DNA from: Thalassovita mangrovi
GTDB taxonomy: Bacteria; Pseudomonadota; Alphaproteobacteria; Rhodobacterales; Rhodobacteraceae
Assembly: GCF_009857745.1 (NCBI RefSeq)
Contig: NZ_WWEN01000007.1
Span: 124,001-188,000 of the forward strand
DNA: 64,000 bases
Direction: 5' to 3'
Part shown: piece by piece, positions 45,201 to 53,286 of the stretch
Layout: each line of letters opens with the position of its first letter
Position numbering within the stretch: the first letter of the stretch is position 1
Position numbers and translations under genes: made by a program
Notes under the pieces: generated by a model
The model's database searches: none
Seen by the model: the letters and a program-made list of their open reading frames with translations, nothing else
What the model was told of the DNA's origin: nothing

Positions 45201-45937
45201 AGAACCCCGCCGCCGCCAGGGCCCGGGCGGGCGAAGGACAGGCGCGCGTCTTCGGGTCGAAACCGGGGGCTTACGGCGCGGGGTTGCAGGCGCTGATCGA
45301 TGAGAGGATCTGGAACGACAAATCCGACCTGGCCGAGGCCTATCTCGAATGGGGCGGCTATGCCTATGGCGCGGGGATCGAAGGCGCGCGCGACCGCGAC
45401 GGGTTCGAACAACGGCTGAGCCAGGCCGAGGCCATCGTGCAGAACCAGGACAACCGCGAACACGACCTGCTGGACAGCGACGATTATTACCAGTTCGAAG
45501 GCGGCGCGGCGGCCGCGATCAGCACCCTGCAGGGGCAGGACCGGCCGATTTATCACAACGACCATTCCCGCCCCGAACGCCCCGTCATCCGCACGCTGGA
45601 CGAAGAAATCGGCCGGGTGCTGCGATCCCGCGTGGTGAACCCGAAATGGATCGAGGGGGTGAAGCGGCACGGCTACAAGGGCGCGTTCGAAATCGCCGCA
45701 ACGGTCGATTACCTGTTCGCCTTCGCCGCCACCACGGGTGCGGTGAAGAACCACCATTTCGATCTTGTCCATGCCGCGTTCCTGGAAGATGATGACACCT
45801 ACGGTTTTATCGCAGACCACAATGCCCCCGCATTGCGTGAAATTGCCGAGCGGTTGCAGGAAGCGATCGACCGGGGGCTGTGGGTGCCGAAATCGAATTC
45901 GGCGCGGGCGGGGATCGAAAACATATTAAGGAACTGA
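42224..45937 (+). CDS. cobN: Cobaltochelatase subunit CobN
   Basis: A 1237-residue large chelatase subunit, in the normal CobN range. Conserved blocks include [25 protein letters not shown] near residues 67-91, [19 protein letters not shown] near 562 and [29 protein letters not shown] near 944, with the C-terminal [12 protein letters not shown]. It inserts Co(II) into hydrogenobyrinic a,c-diamide with ATP hydrolysis, needing CobS and CobT, which are not in this window. It is the marker of the late-insertion route. The 71 bases upstream hold no riboswitch. Confidence 0.96.
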   Translation: [1237 protein letters not shown]

Positions 45938-45942
45938 CGAAG

Positions 45943-46416
45943 ATGAAGCGCATCCACCCGCCCTACGATTTCGACGCCATCTACGCGCTGCTGGTCAGAA
46001 GCTTCGCCTATATGGACGGCCGGATCGACCCGCCCAGTTCGCTGCACCGGATGAATGCCGCGACGCTGGAAGAGGAAGCCCGCGACAAGGAGCTTTGGGT
46101 GATCGAAGACGATGGCCGCCCCGTCGCCTGCATGATCCTGACGCCGAAACCCGACACGCTGTATCTGGGCAAGCTGGCGGTGGATGCGGATCAGCGCGGC
46201 CAAGGGCTGGCCCGGCAGATGATCGAACAGGCCGGGATACGAGCGCAGCAGCTGGGCCGGCCCAGCGTGACCCTGCAGGTACGGGTCGAGCTGATCGAAA
46301 ACCAAGCCGCGTTCGGACGGATGGGTTTCGTCCAGACCGGCGCCTCGTCGCATGAAGGCTTCGACCGTCCGACCAACCTGACCTTCGTCAGGCTGGTCCG
46401 GCCCGACGCGGCCTGA
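45943..46416 (+). CDS. GNAT-family N-acetyltransferase
   Basis: A 157-residue acetyltransferase from ATG 45943, which follows AAGGA. Core motif LGKLAVDADQRGQGLARQMIEQA near residues 70-92 binds acetyl-CoA; the C-terminal half has ENQAAFGRMGF. No substrate can be given. It starts five bases after the cobN stop, so it is in the cobN transcript. Confidence 0.88.
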   Translation: MKRIHPPYDFDAIYALLVRSFAYMDGRIDPPSSLHRMNAATLEEEARDKELWVIEDDGRPVACMILTPKPDTLYLGKLAVDADQRGQGLARQMIEQAGIRAQQLGRPSVTLQVRVELIENQAAFGRMGFVQTGASSHEGFDRPTNLTFVRLVRPDAA

Positions 46417-46599
46417 CGCTTGCCGTTCAAGGCCATGGCAAGACCTGCGGTGCAGCGCCCCCGCGCTTAAAAAACTGCCCTAAATCTGCTAGTGTTAGCC
46501 GCAGGACCGAGAAATCCGGCCTGCGACAACTCTGTCGTTGTATTCCGTATTTCGAATGTTACTTATATTCCAAGCTCAGAATATTTCTGGAGATTCGCC

Positions 46600-47814
46600 A
46601 TGTCGACCCAAAGCAAACGCCCGGCGGACAATTATTCGCCCCTCTATTTCCTCGCCTCGCTCGGTGCGGGTGGTTTGGCCGTTACCTTTTTCATGTATCT
46701 GATGTTCTGGGTGCCTCATAAGGGCCGCCCGGTGCCGATCTTCGAAGACATCTCGGCCGCCTTCACCAGTGGCAGCACGCCGCTGAAAGCCTCGATCGTG
46801 ATCGCCGTTCTGGGCATCGCCGTCTTCGCCTTCATGAACGTCAAATCGCTGATCTGGAACTTCTCGGCCCTGTCGGGATTCAAGAAGACCGACGCCTATA
46901 ACGAGCTGCGCAATTCCAACGCCGAAACCACCCTGCTGGCGGCGCCGCTGGCCACCGCGATGACCATCAACGCGATGTTCGTCGTCGGCATGGTCTATGT
47001 GCCGGGCCTGTGGACCGTCGTCGAATACCTGTTCCCGATGGCCATCGTCGCCTTCCTGCTGGTCGGCATCTGGGCGCTGCGCACCATCGGCGATTTCCTC
47101 GGCCGGGTTCTGACCAAGGGCGGCGTGTTCGACGTGACCGCGCATAACTCCTTCGCGCAGCTGCTGCCCGCCTTCGCCCTGTCGATGGTCGGAGTCGGCC
47201 TCGCCGCGCCCGCCGCGATGAGCACCAACACCATCACCGTTGGCGTCGGGCTCATCCTGTCGACCTTCTTCGGCATCGCCGCGATCATCTATACCGTCGT
47301 CGCCGCGACCACCGCCTTCAACTCAATGCTGCATTACGGCACCGCGAAGGAAGCGGGCCCGACCCTGCTGGTGATCGTTCCCATCGTCACCATCCTGTCC
47401 ATCCTGTTCATGCGTCAGGGCCACGGGCTGCATGTCAGCTTCGCAGCGCATAGCACCGCGGCCGACACCATGATGTTCCTGGCCCGGATGCTGACCGTCC
47501 AGGTGGTGTTCCTGCTGCTGGGCCTGCTGGTGCTGCGCCGTCAGGGCTATTTCAGCGACTTCGTGTTCGGGTCGAAAACCTCGCCCGGGTCCTATGCGCT
47601 GATCTGCCCCGGCGTCGCGCTGTCGGTGATGCTGCAGTTCTTCGTCAACAAGGGCCTGACCGAAGCCGGCCTGATCGATAAGTTCTCGGTCGCCTACTGG
47701 GTTGTGACCGCCGTCGCGATCGCCGCGCAATTCCTGATGATCGCCCTGGTGCTGCGGCTGAACCGCCAGCATTTCGGCAAAGCCGATGAATCCGTGGTTG
47801 TGCCTGCCGAATAA
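46600..47814 (+). CDS. Ten-helix membrane protein, possibly TsoY/SLAC1-like
   Basis: A 404-residue protein with about ten hydrophobic helices (first about 14-38, last about 367-390) and no signal peptide. SPLYFLASLGAGGLAVTFFMYLMF at the N-terminus and MTINAMFVVGMVYVPGLWTV near 127 look like the SLAC1/TDT fold; a TsoY-type (seleno)protein family is another possibility, but no in-frame UGA occurs. Substrate unknown. ATG 46600 is preceded by TGGAGA. It lies between the cobN operon and cobO and ends in a strong terminator. Confidence 0.6.
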   Translation: MSTQSKRPADNYSPLYFLASLGAGGLAVTFFMYLMFWVPHKGRPVPIFEDISAAFTSGSTPLKASIVIAVLGIAVFAFMNVKSLIWNFSALSGFKKTDAYNELRNSNAETTLLAAPLATAMTINAMFVVGMVYVPGLWTVVEYLFPMAIVAFLLVGIWALRTIGDFLGRVLTKGGVFDVTAHNSFAQLLPAFALSMVGVGLAAPAAMSTNTITVGVGLILSTFFGIAAIIYTVVAATTAFNSMLHYGTAKEAGPTLLVIVPIVTILSILFMRQGHGLHVSFAAHSTAADTMMFLARMLTVQVVFLLLGLLVLRRQGYFSDFVFGSKTSPGSYALICPGVALSVMLQFFVNKGLTEAGLIDKFSVAYWVVTAVAIAAQFLMIALVLRLNRQHFGKADESVVVPAE

Positions 47815-47840
47815 TCCTCCCTTCCTTTCGGCAGACCAAG

Positions 47841-47869
47841 AAAGGGCGGCCAATTACAGGCCGCCCTTT
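47841..47869 (+). terminator. Rho-independent terminator before cobO
   Basis: Eleven-base perfect stem AAAGGGCGGCC / GGCCGCCCTTT with a seven-base loop, followed by CCTATTT. It lies 27 bases after the membrane-protein stop and separates that gene from cobO. Confidence 0.85.
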
Positions 47870-47928
47870 CCTATTTCGGCCAAGGCAATTATCTGTTGTC
47901 GGGCCCATAGGACAGGAACACCCGGAAG

Positions 47929-48537
47929 ATGAGCACCGACAGCGACCGTCACGCGATGAAAATGGCCAAGAAGAAGGCCGCCCGCGACAAGATCATGGCC
48001 ACCAAGACCGACGAAAAGGGCCTGATCATCGTCCATACCGGCAAGGGCAAGGGCAAGAGCTCGGCCGCCTTCGGGATGATCTTCCGCTGCATCGCCCATG
48101 ACATGAAATGCGCCGTGGTGCAGTTCATCAAGGGCGGCATGAGCACCGGCGAACGCGACCTGATACTGTCGAAGTTCAGCGACATCTGCGAATTCTACAC
48201 GATGGGCGAAGGCTTTACCTGGGAAACCCAGGACCGCGACCGCGACGTGGAAATGGCGCAAGCGGCCTGGGAAAAGGCCAAGGAGCTGATCCGCGATCCG
48301 TCCAACAAGATGGTGCTGCTGGACGAAATCAATATCGCGCTGCGGTACGATTATATCGACATCAACGAGGTGGTGCGCTTCCTGAGCGAGGAAAAACCAC
48401 CGATGACCCACGTGGTCCTGACCGGGCGCAACGCCAAGGACGAACTGATCGAAATCGCCGATCTGGTCACCGAGATGGAGCTGATCAAGCATCCGTTCCG
48501 GTCCGGGATCAAGGCGCAGATCGGCGTCGAATACTGA
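47929..48537 (+). CDS. cobO: Cob(I)yrinic acid a,c-diamide adenosyltransferase
   Basis: A 202-residue CobO/BtuR ATP:corrinoid adenosyltransferase. The P-loop HTGKGKGKSSAAFG is at residues 36-49, then VVQFIKGGMSTGE near 63 and VLLDEINIALRYDY near 129. It adds the 5'-deoxyadenosyl group to cobalt after reduction to Co(I). An N-terminal basic stretch of about 30 residues precedes the P-loop, longer than in E. coli BtuR. Start ATG follows GGAA; the gene stands alone after a terminator. Confidence 0.95.
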   Translation: MSTDSDRHAMKMAKKKAARDKIMATKTDEKGLIIVHTGKGKGKSSAAFGMIFRCIAHDMKCAVVQFIKGGMSTGERDLILSKFSDICEFYTMGEGFTWETQDRDRDVEMAQAAWEKAKELIRDPSNKMVLLDEINIALRYDYIDINEVVRFLSEEKPPMTHVVLTGRNAKDELIEIADLVTEMELIKHPFRSGIKAQIGVEY

Positions 48538-48627
48538 CCCCCTGACGACAGGTCAATGCAGCACCGCCAAGCTTGCCTCGCAGGGGAAGCGGTCATATGA
48601 TTTGACCAATTAACCTTTTGGATCCCG

Positions 48628-49395
48628 ATGCCCTTTCAAAAAGTCCAACCCGAAAAGCTTTCCGACGCGGTGACCAAGCAGATCGAACTGCTGATCCTGC
48701 AGGGCATCTTGCGGCCCGGCGAACGGCTGCCTTCGGAACGCGAATTGTCCGAACGGCTTGGCGTGTCGCGCCCGTCGCTGCGCGAAGCGATTTCAGACCT
48801 GCAGGACCGCGGGCTGCTGACCTCGCGCGCGGGGTCGGGCATCTACGTCGCCGAGGTGCTGGGATCGGCGTTTTCGGACGCGTTGGTGAAACTCTTCGCC
48901 AGCCACGACGAAGCGGTGTTCGATTACATTTCCTTCCGCCGCGACATGGAAGGGCTGGCCGCCGAACGGGCGGCACGGCTGGGATCGGATACCGATCTGC
49001 GGGTGATCCAGACGATTTTCGACAAGATGGAAGCCGCCCATAAGAAGCGCAATCCCGAGGACGAGGCGCATCTCGACGCCGATTTTCACCTGTCGATCAT
49101 CGAGGCCAGCCACAACGTCATCATGCTGCACATGATGCGCTCGATGTATCAGCTGCTGCGCGAAGGCGTGTTCTATAACCGCCAAGTCATGTTCAAGCAG
49201 CGCACCACGCGCGACACGCTGCTGGACCAGCACCGCGCCATCAACGACGCGCTGCAGGCCCGCGACCCCGAAGGCGCCCGCGCCGCGGTCGAGGCGCATC
49301 TGGATTACGTCCGTTCAAAGCTGTTCGACCAGAAGAGAAGCGAACGCAACGAAAAGATCGCGCTGCAGCGGTTCCAGCACGAACAGGCGCGTTAA
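48628..49395 (+). CDS. FadR-subfamily GntR transcriptional regulator
   Basis: A 255-residue regulator with an N-terminal winged helix of GntR type (LRPGERLPSERELSERLGVSRPSLREAI, residues 28-55) and a C-terminal FCD domain with the metal-ligand histidines of HLDADFHLSIIEASHN near residue 149. FCD proteins sense organic acids such as lactate, glycolate or pyruvate. A TTGACCAATTAACC sequence at 48600-48613, just upstream, could be a half-site of its own operator. Its stop overlaps the convergent SRPBCC gene by four bases. Confidence 0.9.
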   Translation: MPFQKVQPEKLSDAVTKQIELLILQGILRPGERLPSERELSERLGVSRPSLREAISDLQDRGLLTSRAGSGIYVAEVLGSAFSDALVKLFASHDEAVFDYISFRRDMEGLAAERAARLGSDTDLRVIQTIFDKMEAAHKKRNPEDEAHLDADFHLSIIEASHNVIMLHMMRSMYQLLREGVFYNRQVMFKQRTTRDTLLDQHRAINDALQARDPEGARAAVEAHLDYVRSKLFDQKRSERNEKIALQRFQHEQAR

Positions 49396-49868
49396 GCCGA
49401 CGAGGTCGACTTGCCGGCACGTTCTTCCAGCTCGGCGGCGAATTCGGCAAGCCGCACCTGGAAACGGGTCTGCATCTTGCCCCGGCCCAGTTTCATCGAT
49501 TGCAGCAGCAGGCGCGACGGCAGGGTCGATGCCGACAGCTCGACCCGGATGGTGATCCGCGTGCGTTTGCGCGACAGGGCGACCAGTTCCACCTTCATCA
49601 CCCCGTCGAGCCCCTTTTCACCACCGGTGAAGGTCATGCTGTTGGGCGCGTTGTATTCGGTCATGGTCAGACGGATGTTGCGCAGCTTGCCGCGCATCAT
49701 GCCGGTGATGATCCAGGCCATGCCGCGGCCGACATCCTGCCGCCCGTCGACGCGCTGAACCTCGATCCCGCGGCGCAGTGCCGCGCGTTCGAAGAACCCG
49801 AAATCGGTCAGCAATTTGAATACCTGCTTGATCGGAGCGTCGATATCTTCCTTGCTCACAAATTCCAT
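49392..49868 (-). CDS. SRPBCC (START-like) family protein
   Basis: A 158-residue helix-grip protein starting MEFVSKEDIDAPIKQVFKLLTDFGFFERAA, the usual START-like N-terminus. The middle strands (MTEYNAPNSMTFTGGEKG) and the long C-terminal helix (MQTRFQVRLAEFAAELEERA) complete the lipid-binding-like fold. No ligand can be assigned. ATG 49868 is used, since a longer in-frame reading is antisense to nudC's frame. Confidence 0.85.
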   Translation of the reverse strand: MEFVSKEDIDAPIKQVFKLLTDFGFFERAALRRGIEVQRVDGRQDVGRGMAWIITGMMRGKLRNIRLTMTEYNAPNSMTFTGGEKGLDGVMKVELVALSRKRTRITIRVELSASTLPSRLLLQSMKLGRGKMQTRFQVRLAEFAAELEERAGKSTSSA

Positions 49869-49918
49869 GTTTTCCCTGCCCAGTTTTTGCCGGTTTTCGC
49901 GTCCAGCGGTATTTTGTC

Positions 49919-50893
49919 TTAATCCACCCGATCTGCAAGCCAGTTCCGCAACAGAAATTGGGCAATTGCCCCCTGCCGGGCCGGTTTCAAGTCGGGATGC
50001 CCGCCGGAGAATGCCAGCATGATCTCTTCCCGCGTGAACCAGCGGGCGTGTTCGATTTCCTTGGGATCGATAGTGATCTCTTCGCTCAAAGCCAACCCCT
50101 TGCAGCCGATCATCAGCGAAGATGGAAACGGCCAGGGCTGGCTTGCCAGATAATTCACCTCGCCAACGCGGACGCCCGCCTCTTCCCAGACCTCGCGCCG
50201 CACCGCCGCTTCCACGGTTTCCCCTGGCTCCACGAAGCCCGCCAGCAGCGAATACATCCCCTCGGGCCAGCCATGCGACCGCCCCATCAGTACCGAATTG
50301 CCGCGGGTGATCAGCATGATCACCACCGGGTCGGTGCGCGGGAAGTGATGCGCGCCGCAGGCCGGGCAATCGCGTTGCCATCCGGCCATCGCCATCACGC
50401 TTTCCTGGCCGCATTGCGAACAGAACCGGTGGCTGCGATGCCAGCCGAACACCGCCCGCGCCGTCGCCGCCAATTCGGCGTCGCGCGGGCTGATCCGCGC
50501 CATCACCCCGCGCAGTTCCGCGAAAGCGTCGGCAGCTCCGAGACTGGGATGATGCTGTTCGCTGCGATCGAGGAAACTGTTCAGCGCCAGGTCGTCCAGC
50601 GCGTCCGGCGTCCAAGCCGAAATGTCATGGGCGAAGACCGGGCCATGATCTTCGCGGCCCAGGAAGATGGGGGCGACACGGGCTTCGCCCAGCACCGGAT
50701 GATCCAGCGGCAGCCGGGTCAGCGCCGGGCGGCCCGCCTCGTCGCGCGTGATCAGCGGCTTGCCGCGCCACAGAACCACCGTCACCGCCTCGGGCGCCGC
50801 CATGGCCGCCGCGATCGCCTGTTCATCGCCGCGGATTTCCGCCGCGCGGTCCAGTGCCGAGCCCCCGAAAGTCACCGTTTCGGCGTGTTTCAT
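49919..50893 (-). CDS. nudC: NAD(+) diphosphatase (NudC-type, RNA deNADding)
   Basis: A 324-residue NudC. The zinc ribbon FCSQCGQES and DCPACGAHHFPRTDP lie near residues 156-190, followed by the Nudix box GFVEPGETVEAAVRREVWEEAGV and the NudC signature SQPWPFPSSLMIG near 255. It hydrolyses NADH and removes NAD caps from RNA in the cytoplasm. It is a single-gene unit between the SRPBCC gene and the CpdB-like gene. Confidence 0.94.
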   Translation of the reverse strand: MKHAETVTFGGSALDRAAEIRGDEQAIAAAMAAPEAVTVVLWRGKPLITRDEAGRPALTRLPLDHPVLGEARVAPIFLGREDHGPVFAHDISAWTPDALDDLALNSFLDRSEQHHPSLGAADAFAELRGVMARISPRDAELAATARAVFGWHRSHRFCSQCGQESVMAMAGWQRDCPACGAHHFPRTDPVVIMLITRGNSVLMGRSHGWPEGMYSLLAGFVEPGETVEAAVRREVWEEAGVRVGEVNYLASQPWPFPSSLMIGCKGLALSEEITIDPKEIEHARWFTREEIMLAFSGGHPDLKPARQGAIAQFLLRNWLADRVD

Positions 50894-51023
50894 TACCGCT
50901 TTCCCTTGTCGCGCTTCCGCCTTTTCGGCGGTTCAGTTGGCAGCCTCAGCCGATACCGTCTTATCGCGCTGCGCCCCCTTTTGGAAACATCTACATCCCC
51001 GAAAGGTGGCGTTATACCTTAGA

Positions 51024-51052
51024 TTGACTTAATGTACTGATAAATTTATCAT
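51024..51052 (+). promoter_or_regulatory. Sigma-70 promoter and overlapping palindrome of the CpdB-like gene
   Basis: TTGACT (51024-51029), 17-base spacer, TATCAT (51047-51052). A perfect 14-bp palindrome TGATAAATTTATCA (51038-51051) overlaps the -10 element and would be a good operator. Its spacing does not fit the TTGAT-N4-ATCAA Fnr site. Confidence 0.65.
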
Positions 51053-51108
51053 AAGATGTATACATTGCGCATATTCCGCATCGCTATTTCTCCGTACCGA
51101 GGTTCAAG

Positions 51109-53022
51109 GTGCACCAATACCGCCCATCCGGCAGCTTGCTGCTTCAGTCCGATGAAACGCAACTCAGGCTCCTGCAAACCACGGATGTGCATATGCATCT
51201 GCTGGCCTACGATTATTTCACCCAAAGCCCGAATCCGCAGACCGGCCTGTCGCGCACCGCGACCCTGATCAAGACCGCGCGGTCGGAAACCGCCAATGCG
51301 CTGCTGTTCGATACCGGCGATTTCCTGCAAGGAAATCTGCTGGGCGATCAGATCGCCTATCGCGACGACGGCGCGACCCGGCTGCACCCGGCCATCGCGG
51401 CGATGAACACGCTGCACTATGACGGCGCCACCCTGGGCAATCACGAATTCAGCTATGGGCTGGAATTCCTGCTCGACACCATCATCAGCGCCCGGTTTCC
51501 GCTGGTGCTGGCGAATGTCGCCCGCGAACTGGGGACATGGCCCAGCGACGACCGCACCATCCTGCATCCCTACCGCATCCTGGAACGGCAGCTGCGCGGC
51601 GCCTCCGGCGCCATCAGCACGATCCGGATCGGGCTGATCGGATTTTTGCCGCCGCAGACAGCAGTCTGGGACCGGCACTTCGTCGATGGCGAAGTGCATT
51701 TCCGCGACATCGTCGAAACCGCGCAGGATTACGTCCCCCGGATGAAGGCCGACGGCGCCGACCTGATCATCGCGCTGGCGCATTCGGGCATCGCCCTTGG
51801 CGACGAACGGCAGCAGCAGGAAAACGCGGTCATCCCGCTGTCGCGCATCGACGGGATCGACGTGATCCTGTGCGGCCACCAGCACCGGCTGTTCCCCGAC
51901 AGCAGCTTCTTCGGCACGCCCGGGATCGACGTGACCAAGGGCACCATCAACGGCACCCCGGTGATGATGCCCGGGTTCTGGGGCAGCCACCTGGGCGTGA
52001 TGGATCTGGTCCTGGCGCAGGACGCCGCCGGCAAATGGATCATGCGCCGCCACAAGACCGAACTGCGCCCGGTGGCGGGTTCCGCGCATCACAACGACCC
52101 GCGCAAGGCCGCCGCCGAGGCGCCGGAGGTCCTGAATGCGGTGCGCCACCATCACCAGGCGACGCTCGATCACATCCAAACCCCGGTGGGCGAGACGCGA
52201 AATCCGCTGCATTCCTTCTTCGCGCTGGTGGCCGACGACGCCTCGATCCAGCTGGTCGCCCGGGCCCAGGCAGATCACGTGGCGCGGGCGCTTGACGGCA
52301 CCGCCCATGACGGTCTTCCGATCCTGTCGGCGGTGGCCCCGTTCAAGGCCGGCGGCCACGCCGGGCCGAACCACTACACCGATATTCCAGCCGGGCCCTT
52401 GACGCTGTGCAGCCTGGCCGATCTGTATCATTTCCCCAACGTGGTCTGCGCCGTGCGGCTGACCGGGCGGGACATCGTCGAATGGCTGGAACATTGCGCG
52501 TCGATGTTCCACCGCATCACCCCCGGGCTGCAGCGCCAGACCCTGAACGATCCACAATTCCCCAGCTACGATTTCGACCACATGGTCGGGCTGGAATATG
52601 AAATCGATCCGTCGCAACCCGCCCGCTATTCGCCCGAAGGGGTGCTGAACTGCGCCAACAGCCGCCGCATCAGCGCCGTCACATGGCAGGGCGCCCCCGT
52701 CGATCCGGATCAGGAATTCATCGTCGCCACCAACAGTTTCCGCGCCAGCGGCGGCGGCGGCATGGTGCAGGTCGCGCCCGAAGACATGGCGCTGAAACCC
52801 GACCTGCCGGTGCGCGACATCCTGGCCGATTACACCCGGCGCGAGGGCTGCATCGATATCGTCCCCGAACCGGTCTGGCGGTTCCGCCCGCTGGAAAACA
52901 CCAGCGCCCGGTTCAAGACGTCGCCGCGCGCGATTGACCGGCTGCAGGACATCCCGCGCCGCAAGGTCAGCTATGAGCAGACCGACAATGACGGTTTCGC
53001 GCTGATCCGGCTGGAGTTCTGA
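51109..53022 (+). CDS. 2',3'-cyclic-nucleotide 2'-phosphodiesterase/3'-nucleotidase (CpdB-like)
   Basis: A 637-residue two-domain 5'-nucleotidase-family protein. LRLLQTTDVHMHLLAYDY (20-37), LLFDTGDFLQGN (65-76), LGNHEFSYG and CGHQHRLF carry the metal-binding metallophosphatase residues; the C-terminal domain has SFRASGGGGM near residue 545. It should release phosphate and nucleoside from nucleotides. CpdB is usually periplasmic, but this copy has no evident signal peptide from its GTG start (51109), so it is either cytoplasmic or starts differently. It has its own promoter. Confidence 0.88.
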   Translation: MHQYRPSGSLLLQSDETQLRLLQTTDVHMHLLAYDYFTQSPNPQTGLSRTATLIKTARSETANALLFDTGDFLQGNLLGDQIAYRDDGATRLHPAIAAMNTLHYDGATLGNHEFSYGLEFLLDTIISARFPLVLANVARELGTWPSDDRTILHPYRILERQLRGASGAISTIRIGLIGFLPPQTAVWDRHFVDGEVHFRDIVETAQDYVPRMKADGADLIIALAHSGIALGDERQQQENAVIPLSRIDGIDVILCGHQHRLFPDSSFFGTPGIDVTKGTINGTPVMMPGFWGSHLGVMDLVLAQDAAGKWIMRRHKTELRPVAGSAHHNDPRKAAAEAPEVLNAVRHHHQATLDHIQTPVGETRNPLHSFFALVADDASIQLVARAQADHVARALDGTAHDGLPILSAVAPFKAGGHAGPNHYTDIPAGPLTLCSLADLYHFPNVVCAVRLTGRDIVEWLEHCASMFHRITPGLQRQTLNDPQFPSYDFDHMVGLEYEIDPSQPARYSPEGVLNCANSRRISAVTWQGAPVDPDQEFIVATNSFRASGGGGMVQVAPEDMALKPDLPVRDILADYTRREGCIDIVPEPVWRFRPLENTSARFKTSPRAIDRLQDIPRRKVSYEQTDNDGFALIRLEF

Positions 53023-53038
53023 GCGCGACCGAGCGCGC

Positions 53039-53067
53039 TTGCATTCCCGCCGCCGCAAACCTATATA
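53039..53067 (+). promoter_or_regulatory. Sigma-70 promoter of the SRP RNA gene
   Basis: TTGCAT (53039-53044), 17-base spacer, TATATA (53062-53067), positioned six bases upstream of the SRP RNA terminal stem. This is the best-matching promoter in the window and fits a constitutive stable-RNA gene. Confidence 0.75.
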
Positions 53068-53072
53068 GCCGG

Positions 53073-53170
53073 TCGAGAGGTTGGCGCGGGCAGGCGCCTC
53101 GCCAACCCGGTCAGATCCGGAAGGAAGCAGCCGTAACGAGCCCCGCTTGGGTCGTTGTCCAACCTCTCAC
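53073..53170 (+). ncRNA. ffs: Bacterial small SRP RNA (4.5S RNA)
   Basis: The conserved SRP domain IV is present (GGTCAGATCCGGAAGGAAGC at 53109-53128, then AGCCGTAACGAGC). Terminal arms GAGAGGTTGG (53075-53084) and CCAACCTCTC (53159-53168) pair to close the hairpin. It binds Ffh to target membrane proteins. The Met-tRNA-like or Alu domain of long SRP RNAs is absent, as expected. rsgA follows, so the RNA is upstream of, and not inside, that gene. Confidence 0.95.
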
Positions 53171-53286
53171 CTTCCCCCACAGCTTCCGGGCAAAAACCGT
53201 CACTGGCGATATCCGCCCTTGTCCAGGCCCCGAAAACCGGCATTCTTGCGCGCCATGACAGTCAGCCCATGCAAACCGGAGCGCGC

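Noticed and set aside
51049-53058. 669-codon minus-strand frame opposite the nucleotidase
   Set aside because: Antisense shadow: the plus-strand product has the full metallophosphatase motif set and a good promoter.
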